Below the pieces are notes generated by a model. It saw nothing but the letters and a program-made list of their open reading frames with translations, was not told where the DNA came from and did not search any database. From NCBI GenBank assembly GCA_002179805.1, contig NAVB01003523.1, positions 1 through 20,428 of the forward strand: 20,428 nucleotides of DNA. The letters are read 5' to 3'. Origin of the DNA: Acanthamoeba lenticulata (Eukaryota > Discosea > Longamoebia > Acanthamoebidae). The position numbers and the translations under genes were made by a program. Below, piece by piece: positions 1-7,489 of the stretch (positions within the stretch are counted from its first letter, which is position 1; the number at the start of each line of letters is the position of its first letter).

Positions 1-1889
1 CAGGTAAAGCCCATCGAGTGATTGCTATCATTTTATTTTATTATTTATTTATTATTTATATATTATTTTTTACTGATCATTGCGTGATAGGGCGCTTCAA
101 GGTGAGCTTCGACTTCATGGGCAGCCAAGGTTGCCAGGCCTTCATCGGATGGTACTTTACGCCGCTGCCCAACTCGAGCGAGCTGCAGGCCTTGTTCGGG
201 CGGCACGCTTGGATGGGGTCCTGCGATGGGGAGTACTGCACGCCCACCTCGCCGGAGAAAGTGCAGCTCCAGTCGTGCGACCAGAGCATGACGCTGCTGT
301 TGCCCCTCAACTCGACCTGGGTCCACTACGAGATCGAGCCCGCACTGGCGTCGGTCACCACCTACCCGCGCAACGACACCGGTACTGTGCGCCTTCGCTC
401 CTTTTTCCGCCGAAATTGTCAACTTTGCGTTGATTGGTCGTTCTTGAGGCCCAATCAGCCATTGCGCAGGGCATTGGCGTCATCGTAGAGGATGTTGGGA
501 CGATGCCCCACAGCTGCTTCTTTGACAACATCACCGTCACCGCAATCACGCCTCCGGCCTCGTACGTGGTCTTCTTTCTTGATCAATCCACTCCTCTGAT
601 CGCAAGCTCGAGCAGAGCGGTCACGGTGGACTCGGGGTCCATGAAGGTCGACTTCACGCTCGACTCGCCGGCACTGGTCATGACGCCGTCCAGCGCCGAC
701 CAGCAGTCGGTGACAGCCGACTTTGTGCGGGTCGTGGAGCTCAACCCCAACGCGACCGAGGTCGTCAGCCGCTACTTTCCCAGCACAGGCTACGCCATCT
801 CCTCTTCGTCAAAGGTAGTCTTTTTTTTTATATTTTATTTTTTATCTTTTGTTAATTTTTATGTTTATATTTTTTTTTATCTTCTTTTTTTGCTACGGTT
901 GGCCACGTCAGCATCGCTGACCGGCCGGCCCTTCTTCCTGCGCAGGAGGTCAACTTCTCGAGCCCGTTGCCGCTCTACGGCCACCAGAACGCAAGTGTCA
1001 AGATCACCTACACCCTGTTCAGCGGCGGTTCGTGGCCGCGCGCATGGACCAGTGCAGCCTGCTGACACGGGTCTGGTGTTGTCCTCTCCGCAGGGGAGCA
1101 GGTGGACACCGCCGGCTCGGCTTCGTTCGTGGCGGCAAAGGACTCGCTCGAGTGGTCCCTCCAGCTCCGCGACTGGCCCTTCCGCAGCTCCGCCAACTGG
1201 CTGGCCGTCGAGTTTGCGCTGGGTCACCTCGAGAGTGGCCAGAGCGACGCCGCCGGCGTCTACACGCTCGAGAATGCCACGCACGACCCGGCACGCAAGC
1301 TCTCCCAGTATGTCCTGCACGCTGTGCCGAAGACGGCCAGCGAGAAGACGAGAAGGCTTCAGGTCCAGCTCCTGGTGCCTGCTGTGGCCTCGCTGGACGG
1401 CCAACCGGTGGTGGACATCCCTCGGCCCGTGGCGACCACCTCGGCGGCCTTTGCCGCCTTTGTGGCCAACGGCTCGGGCGGCGGGGACTTGACGACGACG
1501 GGTCTTTCTGCCATTGCAGCCCGCCAAGGTGAGGTGGTGGACCGTTTGATCTTCTTGTTCCCGAGCTTTGACACGACACTCTTCTACGACCCCAACCTCG
1601 GCCTCCTGCTCGGCGGTGCGTGGACCTTCCCAGATCCTCTCCAATCCTCCCGCGACTGGAAAGTTGACCATCTCTCTCGCGCGGCGCCACAGATGATGCC
1701 GAGAGCAACGGAGATGACCACACGCTGTTGATTGTGCTCACCACCGTGCTGGTCTCTTCCGCATTGCTTGCCGTGACTGCAATCATTGTGGCCGCCTTCG
1801 TTGCCCGCCACCTCAGGAAGGACAAACAAACCAACGAAGCGTTTCAGGTCCAGTTTGAAGGATGTGAGCCAGAATCTGGAGCCTTGTAA
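1..1889 (+). CDS. Single-pass membrane protein with large extracellular region, 3' part
   Basis: This is a 5'-truncated gene; the window opens on the last bases of an exon (CAG followed by GTAAAG). Inferred exons are up to 3, 91-381, 459-814, 946-1027, 1094-1615 and 1693-1889, all with GT-AG introns and matching phases. The visible protein has a long, probably extracellular part with N-glycosylation-type motifs (NSS, NST, NDT, NIT, NAT, NAS), paired cysteines near the start (GCQAFIGW, CDGEYC) and beta-rich stretches. One transmembrane helix follows, encoded about 1733-1805 (LLIVLTTVLVSSALLAV onward), then a short basic tail (ARHLRKDK) ending at TAA 1887-1889. The signal peptide, if any, lies outside the window. 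The extracellular part resembles uncharacterised protist surface proteins, but I cannot name a family. A GTGAGG site near 1528 could start a further intron, but the frame runs through it without a stop. Receptor or adhesion roles are guesses. Confidence 0.7.
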
Positions 1890-2325
1890 CAAAAGGAGTA
1901 CTTTTTTAATCATTGTCACACAAGCTGAAGACGAGCACGCGGCCATGTTTCTGGTCTCTGGCGCTCTGATGGGCCACGCCAAGGCCCAGGCACATGTCCA
2001 GTTTGGCCAGCTGCACCAACTGCGAGGTCAGCGACATCAACGTCTTCCGCTTCAACACAGGCTTGGTGGACAAGAACATGCGGAACGTTCAACATCACCG
2101 GTTACGTAACGCTCTTCAAGATCAGCACCAGATGTACATGGCCGAGGGCAATGGTGCCGCCCAGGGCTTCTTCAGTGGGACGGTGGGCATCTACCGGGGC
2201 TACGAGGTTGTTGCACGACACTGCAAGTCTCGCGCCAAAAGATATTTTAAAAAAAAAAAATTAAAGGCATTTTGGCGGGCCAGACGTTGACAGTCAGCGC
2301 ACTCTCATCATGAAGGACTGGACGG
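1890..2325. other. Gene-poor stretch with unassigned exon-like fragments and a poly-A run
   Basis: This lies between the stop of the membrane-protein gene and the convergent stop of the carrier gene. It is not typical spacer: 1920-2240 is GC-rich and shows protein-like pieces in shifting plus frames, for example AEDEHAAMFLVSGALMG, CTNCEVSDINVFRFNTGLV, FNITGYVTLF and FFSGTVGIYRGYEVVA. No single frame or credible splice pattern joins them. The last piece faintly recalls a protein-kinase glycine-rich loop, which I cannot confirm. A run of 12 A near 2250-2261 follows the fragments. It could be decayed 3' exons of the upstream gene, a retroposed fragment or spacer. I assign no product. Confidence 0.4.
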
Positions 2326-4194
2326 TCAGAAGGGACGAAGACCGCTCCACTGGCGAAGACGTTCATAGACGAGGAAGGTGATGATCGTGTGTGGCCCGAT
2401 TCGGATCCAGTTGGGCAGGAATCCCTTGTACAGCCCGCCCAAGCCCTCTGCGCGCACCGTCTGCCCAACGGACGTGTGTGAGTCCTTTGTCATGATCATC
2501 ACCATCATCATCATCATTTCAACAGAAGGAAGGTTTGGCCAAACCTTGACGAAGCAGTCGGCGGTGGAGCGGTACAGCGTGGGGCGGCCGTCGACGACGG
2601 GCTGGTTCATGACCCGCGTCTTGACCACGTCCACGGGCGACGTGACGGCAGCGGCCACCAGTCCCGCGATCATCGACGCGCTGATGTGTTATTATTATTA
2701 TAAAAGGATTATAAAAAATAATTAGGAAGCAAAAAATGCAATTGATTAAAATAGATATAAATAATTAAATAATTAAATAAAAACCTGAAGTGGGCGTAGA
2801 TGTTGTCCTCGCGCAGGACTCCGAGCCGCAGCAGCGCTTGCTTGGCGTGGTCGTACGACGACAGCTGTTGTGCAACACCCGAGACAAGAAAGAGAGATGA
2901 TGATGAGGAGGAGGAGGAGGAGGAGACGCCAATGGCGATGGAGGAGGAGGAGGACTCAAGAAAGGCGGGAGGCGGCTCACCTGCGCGGCGGTCAACAGGG
3001 CCGCCCGCTGCGTGGTGGGCCCCACGCCCTGTCATGTTGCCGCGTGTCGTGTCGTGTCGTGCGGAGACACAGCCCGGGCCGAGAACACACGCACGCGTGT
3101 GTGCGTGACACGCGCGCGGTCAGCAGCCAAGTCGCGAGGGGGAGTAGTGTGGTGTTTGTGGCGGCGCGATGTCGAACCCGATAGAGGCCGGCCCAGCCCT
3201 CCTTGCGGTAGATCTCCACAAACGCCTGCTTTGTGCTCTAGAGCCGCACACACGCACGCACACACACGCACACGCGCAAGTACACGCGCGTGCGGTCAGC
3301 CACTGCGCGAGGCAAAGAGGGGGGCAAGAGGCTGTCCCACCTTATAGCGCGGCGCGCTGCCGCTCGCTCCGCTTCCCGTGTCGGCCTGCAGTCGCACTGC
3401 GCACACGCGCACACGCGCGTGTCATGAACAAAAAAATAAAGCATTTTTTAAAAAGAAATAATACTAATAATAATAAAATAAAGCACCTTTGACGAGGTCC
3501 GTCGGATTGGCGATGGCGGCGCCAGTGGCGCCGGAGATGCCGCCGGCCACGATCTTCTTCCAGAGGGGCGTCGTGGCCGGGTCGGTGGCGCCCAGCTGCG
3601 TCTTGCAGACCTCGTAGCCGCCCATCCGGATGGTCGAGTAGCTCGCCTCCCGCATGAGCGACGCCGACAGTCTGACGGCGTCCACAACCACCACGACGAC
3701 CATCATGATGAAGATGAAGATGACGATCGTGAAGATGAGGAAGAGGAGGACGGACCCCTTGTAGAAGGCGGCGGGGCCCTCCGTGCGGAGGAGGTGGGAG
3801 AGGAAGCGGATTGGCGAGAACCGCTGCTGGCCGGCTGCCGACGAGGCCGTGGCGAGCTCCCCGCGCAGCTGCAGCCGCACCTTCACCACGTCGATCGGGT
3901 TCGTCTGCCGCATGACCATTTTAAAATATTATTTTTTTATTAGCATAAATAAAATGAGAATGGAACGAATAAAGAACAAAACTAAAGAAAAAAAATAAAA
4001 CAAGATAAAAAGGATGAGAGGGGGAAGCGAACAAAGACGGCGGCGATGCAGCAGGAGAGGCCGCCCAACACAAACTTGACGGCGGTGCCCTCAGGCACGG
4101 CCTCCTTCGTGGCGGCCACGGCGACCGTAACGGGAGGAGTGGGATTGGTGGTGCCGGTGAGCGCCGGTACGGCAGAGGGCGAAGGCGCCGCCAT
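2326..4194 (-). CDS. Mitochondrial carrier (SLC25) family protein, UCP/dicarboxylate-carrier-like
   Basis: This is a mitochondrial inner-membrane metabolite carrier. Exons, read 5' to 3' on the minus strand, are 4194-4033, 3904-3756, 3671-3487, 3396-3341, 3237-3178, 3028-2981, 2864-2785, 2680-2545 and 2460-2326, giving 336 aa in frame. Three repeats of about 100 residues each carry the family signature PX[DE]XX[KR]: NPIDVVK (56-62), NPTDLVK (159-165) and SPVDVVK (261-267). Each is followed by the EGxxGLYKG-type loop (EGPAAFYKG, EGWAGLYRG, EGLGGLYKG), and six transmembrane helices are expected. The family moves anions or protons across the inner membrane. The overall sequence (SSYDHAK, GLVAAAVTSPVDVVKTRVMNQ) is closest to the uncoupling-protein/oxoglutarate/dicarboxylate branch, but the substrate cannot be read from sequence. 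A Pro/Ala/Thr-rich N-terminus of about 35 residues precedes repeat 1. The first donor could instead be at 4038, making the protein two residues shorter. Most introns are CA/CG- or trinucleotide-rich. Confidence 0.93.
3044..3063. repeat. Tandem GTGTC pentamers in a carrier-gene intron
   Basis: Three to four GTGTC units lie in intron 3029-3177 of the minus-strand carrier gene, so the intron's sense strand shows GACAC. The same pentamer run occurs in the sense orientation in transporter introns at about 8027-8047 and 10471-10484. Confidence 0.75.
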
Positions 4195-4478
4195 GGCTGG
4201 GCTGAGGTCGGTCTTATGGGGAGGGGCAACAAGGCAGACAAGGCGGGATCACATTTCTCTCCATTTTCCCATGCGACCGCTGCGGAAAACAAGAACGTGC
4301 GTCATTCGTGCACGACTGCTTGTCTTCTTGGCGCGAACAAGACGCACGTCCCCAGAGAGAGGAAGTGCCACTGCATTCAAACCCGAATCTCTGTTCATCT
4401 TGAAACTTGGCCAACAGTCTTTCATGCATGAGGAAGGAGAGGACAAAAATGAATGAGAAGATGGCCTCAAGCCTTCAA
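4195..4478. other. Spacer between carrier 5' end and CMC2 3' end
   Basis: These 284 bases separate two co-oriented minus-strand genes. They must hold the promoter and 5' UTR of the carrier and the 3' end signals of CMC2. I see no conserved coding frame and no clear motif. Confidence 0.5.
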
Positions 4479-4853
4479 CTAGTTGCTCTCGTTGTTCTCT
4501 GCAGCAATGGCCTCCTTGAGCTTGCGCTGCTTTCTGTGTCGATTGCGTCGATCGTACTGCATGTTGTACTGTGCACGGACACAGCCAAGTGAGAAGAACA
4601 ACACGAAGCAGGATCAAATTCGTAGAAATGCTGCCCCACAGCGCAGTGCCAGCCGGCTGTGGAAGTCGCAGCCCTGTTGGCGAGAGTTGGCATAGAGGGC
4701 TTGGGGTACCTCTTCCTGAAGGCAGGCGTCGACGGCAGCGCGCTCATCGTTGCAGGCCCCAAAGAACTTTGCGATCGTGCGTTCCTTGTGGCATTTATCG
4801 AGCTCCATAATCACCTTTCGGCACATAGGGTGACCTGCCAGCGGCGGATGCAT
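4479..4853 (-). CDS. CMC2: COX assembly mitochondrial protein 2 homologue (twin CX9C)
   Basis: This is a small intermembrane-space protein of the CMC family, which supports cytochrome c oxidase assembly. Exons are 4853-4710 and 4568-4479; the 141-nt GT-AG intron joins ACLQEE to YNMQYD, giving 77 aa. It starts MHPPLAGH, like the family's MHPDLxxH. It has C11-X9-C21 and C34-X9-C44, the twin CX9C pair oxidised by the MIA import pathway, and the diagnostic KFFGACND segment. The C-terminus is basic (RRNRHRKQRKLKEA). The length matches the usual 75-80 aa. An unspliced frame of 79 aa also exists, but it replaces the conserved basic tail with unrelated sequence, so the spliced model is preferred. It lies between two other genes for mitochondrial proteins. 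Confidence 0.92.
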
Positions 4854-5137
4854 CCTTCCTCACAACGTCGTGCAAAGCCTTCCCTCCTCGGTAAGGAAGC
4901 GCCTCTTCGATTTGTGGTTGGAATGTAATCAACACGAAAGTTGTTTTCTTTCTTTTCTTTCTTTCTGTTTTTATTTAATTATTTAATTATTCAAGTATTA
5001 TTTATGTATTTTCATTTTCGAGAAGTAGAAGCTTGGAGTAGAGGGTGTGGTTGTTGTTGTTTGTATTTGATAATGGCTCGAGAAAGAGAAGAAGGGGACA
5101 AATGGGGGAGAACAGCCCTGGACAGCTGTTGTGTTGT
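4854..5137. other. Spacer between CMC2 5' end and PDHB 3' end
   Basis: The 284 bases include a strongly AT-rich part (about 4930-5035, with TTTCTT and TTATTTAATTA runs) that probably holds PDHB 3' processing signals. No coding frame looks real. Confidence 0.5.
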
Positions 5138-6569
5138 TTAGTGAGTCGTGGCGTTCCTGTAGCACACGCGCTCGATGGCGTTGACGATGCTCTGGGTCTG
5201 CACCATGGCCTCGTCCTCGAGGGGCCACGTGTAGGGCATCGGCACGTCGGCGCCCGTGATCCTCTCCGGCGGGGCGTCCAGGTAGTCGAAGCAGTCTACA
5301 TGATGATGATGACATCAGCAACTTGGTCTTCATGTCGACAAATAGGATGAACCAACAAGAGCATGGCGATGAAGGAGACGTACGCTCGTTGGCGAGGGCG
5401 ATGATCTCGGAGCCGATGCCGCACTGGGGCCAGCCCTCCTCGACGGTGACGAAGCGGTTGGTCTTCTTGATCGAGTTGATGATGGTGTCGAGGTCGAGCG
5501 GGCGGAGGCTCCGAAGGTTGACCACCTCGACGCTGATGCCCTTCTCGGCGGCCTTCTGGGCGGCCTCGAGGGCGACGCCGACCATGCGGGAGAAGGTGAG
5601 GAGGGTGATGTCTGAGCCCTCGCGCTCGATGTGGGCCTTGCCGATCTCGAGGACAAAGTCCTTGCTCTGGGCCTCGGGGCTCAGGTCGTAGGACTCGTTG
5701 TAGCCGATCTCGCTCTCGAGCACGACGACCGGGTTGGGGTCGCGGATGGCGGCCTTGAGGAGACCCTTGGCGTCGTTACAGTTCCACGGGGCGACGACCT
5801 TGAGGCCCGGCACGGACGAGTACCAGGCGCCAAAGCACTGCGAGTGCTGGGCACCGACGGCGCGGGGCGGGCCGTTGGGGCCGCGGAAGACGACGGGCAC
5901 GGTGTACATGCCGCCAGACATGTAGCGCAGCTTGGCCGCCGAGTTGACGACGTGATCGATGGCCTGCATCGAGAAGTTGAAGGTCATGAACTCCACGATG
6001 GGCACGAGGCCCGACATGGCGGCACCGACGCCGATGCCAGCGAAACCGGCCTCGGTGATGGGCGTATCGACGACTCGCTCCCGACCGAACTTCTCCATCA
6101 GACCCTTGGACACCTGCTCCATTTAATCGCATTCGAGCCCATTCAATTCACGACCATAAGAAACTTGATGGCACAGAGAATTTTGCCAAGCGAGGGGGCG
6201 ATTCGCAGAAATAAAGTGATTGATATGCAGCAAACGTGCCTTGTAGGCACCCTGGTACTGGGCGACCTCCTCGCCGAGCAGAACCACGCGCGAGTCACGC
6301 TCCATCTCCTCGTCAATGGCCTCACGCAGGGCCTCCCTGACGGTCATCTGCACGTTCAATTGACATAAGTGATCCGCAGCACAAGCCACACAACGCTCGG
6401 CACTTGTCCAGTAGTCCACATTAAACGTAAAATTCAACAAGGGAATCGAAATTACCTTCTTGGGCTCGACCGCAGTGGCGAAGGCAGCGGCAGCCCGCGA
6501 CCGAAGAGCGACAGAGCCGACGAGAGGCGACGAGGCCAGGCGGGAAACCGATGTGAGAGTGCGGCGCAT
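5138..6569 (-). CDS. PDHB: Pyruvate dehydrogenase E1 component subunit beta, mitochondrial
   Basis: This is the beta subunit of the thiamine-diphosphate E1 enzyme of the pyruvate dehydrogenase complex in the mitochondrial matrix; with E1 alpha it decarboxylates pyruvate and acetylates the E2 lipoyl group. Exons are 6569-6456, 6347-6240, 6113-5384 and 5295-5138, giving 369 aa (human about 359). Exon 1 encodes an Arg/Ser/Ala-rich mitochondrial targeting peptide ([14 protein letters not shown]). Hallmarks are [16 protein letters not shown] (cofactor-site glutamate region, about 59-74), [69 protein letters not shown], the C-terminal transketolase domain ([23 protein letters not shown]) and DVPMPY near the end. 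Intron 2 (6239-6114) starts with GC rather than GT, yet the junction AYK/VSKGL is exactly the conserved protein sequence. The gene is divergent from the bL27m gene. Confidence 0.96.
6114..6239 (-). other. GC-AG intron of PDHB
   Basis: The 126-nt intron starts with GC (exon end AAG, then GCACGT) and ends GAGCAG. The flanking protein AYK/VSKGL is invariant in the family, and no GT donor nearby keeps the frame. Confidence 0.8.
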
Positions 6570-6764
6570 CTTCTTCGACTTGTGATTTCTCTTTCTCTCG
6601 ATGCCTTCGGCCTTCACACTCTTGCGCGCTCGCGAGTCCCCTTTGCCGGCGCCGGCGCGGTTTTCCGGTCGCTGCGTCATTCTCCGTGGGCGAAAGCTCG
6701 GGAAGTTGAAGGAAAATGGCCACGGAAAATAAGAATTAAAAAAAATAGCAAAAGAAGAGCAAAG
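6570..6764. promoter_or_regulatory. Shared divergent promoter region of PDHB and bL27m genes
   Basis: Only 195 bp separate the two start codons, so both promoters must lie here or in the first exons. It contains a perfect 12-bp palindrome made of two GCCGGC units (6645-6656), an ATF/AP-1-like TGCGTCAT (6673-6680), and a CT-rich stretch on the PDHB side (6590-6600). These are observations; no site is proven. There is no clear TATA box. Confidence 0.55.
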
Positions 6765-7241
6765 ATGCAACGCATTAGCAGCGGGGCGGTATCGCTGCGG
6801 AGCGCCAATGTTGGTGGTTTGAACAATGGAATGGTCGCCCGAGTGTGGGGGATCGCTCTCGGCATGGCGCCATCGAGCCGAATCGTGGGTTCGTCATCTG
6901 CGTGGGGAGAAATGTGGCGACGAGGCGCCACCAAGAAGACGGGCGGTTCTTCCAAGAACGGACGTACCTCTCGGCCCAAGTACCTCGGCCCCAAGCGCGC
7001 GGATGGCGAGGAGGTCAAGGCGGGCGAGATCCTGCTGCGCCAACGCGGCACGCGCATTCATGCGGGCCCTGGTGTCGGTCGCGGCCGAGATCACACGCTC
7101 TACGCGACCATCCCTGGCGTTGTTTCCTACACCAAGACGGACTTCCCGGTGCCAAACCGTCGCCTCCTCTGCGTCGTCCCCATGTCTGCCGCTCTTCCCC
7201 GTCGCCTCGCCGCTATCCGCGACCGCCCCTCGCAGCTTTAA
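6765..7241 (+). CDS. MRPL27: Mitochondrial large ribosomal subunit protein bL27m
   Basis: This is a component of the mitochondrial 50S-type subunit; bacterial bL27 reaches the peptidyl-transferase centre. It is a single exon of 158 aa. The first ATG of the frame is at 6765. Residues 1 to about 54 are a basic, Ser/Gly-rich extension compatible with matrix import. The family core follows: [54 protein letters not shown] (typed here in part) and GVVSY. The bacterial core is about 85 aa, so the extra length is the targeting peptide and a C-terminal extension. It shares its 5' region with PDHB. Confidence 0.95.
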   Translation: MQRISSGAVSLRSANVGGLNNGMVARVWGIALGMAPSSRIVGSSSAWGEMWRRGATKKTGGSSKNGRTSRPKYLGPKRADGEEVKAGEILLRQRGTRIHAGPGVGRGRDHTLYATIPGVVSYTKTDFPVPNRRLLCVVPMSAALPRRLAAIRDRPSQL

Positions 7242-7489
7242 ACCTGTCATTCATTCTTCTTCTTTCTTAAATATATCATCATTCGCTTCATCCTTGCTCT
7301 GGCTCGGCTCGCCCTAAGCTTCAGCGCTGCCGCCATCGCCTCTTGGCAGGAAAACACGTAAGAAATGCAACAAAATCCGTCATAATTCATCTTCAGCTTG
7401 CTCAAGTAGGGCAACCCCACGCAAGGGGACAGTTGTTCCCTCGTGATTAATCAACTGGGTGGGCGGCAGTGTCGTTGCCGGTGGTAAGA
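7242..7489. other. Spacer between bL27m and first DIRC2-like gene
   Basis: These 248 bases hold the bL27m 3' end and the promoter and 5' UTR of the first transporter gene. I see no RNA gene or conserved ORF. Confidence 0.5.

Noticed and set aside
1529..1566. Possible 38-nt intron in the membrane-protein gene (GTGAGG...GAG)
   Set aside because: The frame is open throughout, the length is below the shortest reliable intron, and the acceptor is poor.
877..1834. Two minus-strand open frames of over 260 codons
   Set aside because: They lie opposite the exons of the membrane-protein gene, whose plus-strand frames splice perfectly; they are Arg/Pro-rich shadows.
2800..3184. Plus-strand frames rich in Glu or Arg near 2900
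   Set aside because: They arise from a GAG microsatellite in an intron of the minus-strand carrier gene.
4614..4853. Unspliced 79-aa version of CMC2
   Set aside because: It replaces the conserved basic C-terminus with unrelated residues; the spliced form restores the family end with GT-AG signals.
5631..6368. Long open frame (245 codons) on the plus strand opposite PDHB
   Set aside because: It is antisense to highly conserved PDHB exons and results from G/C third-position bias; its translation has no family features.
7380..7480. Possible small RNA or tRNA in the spacer before transporter copy A
   Set aside because: I could not fold a cloverleaf or find A/B-box promoter elements.
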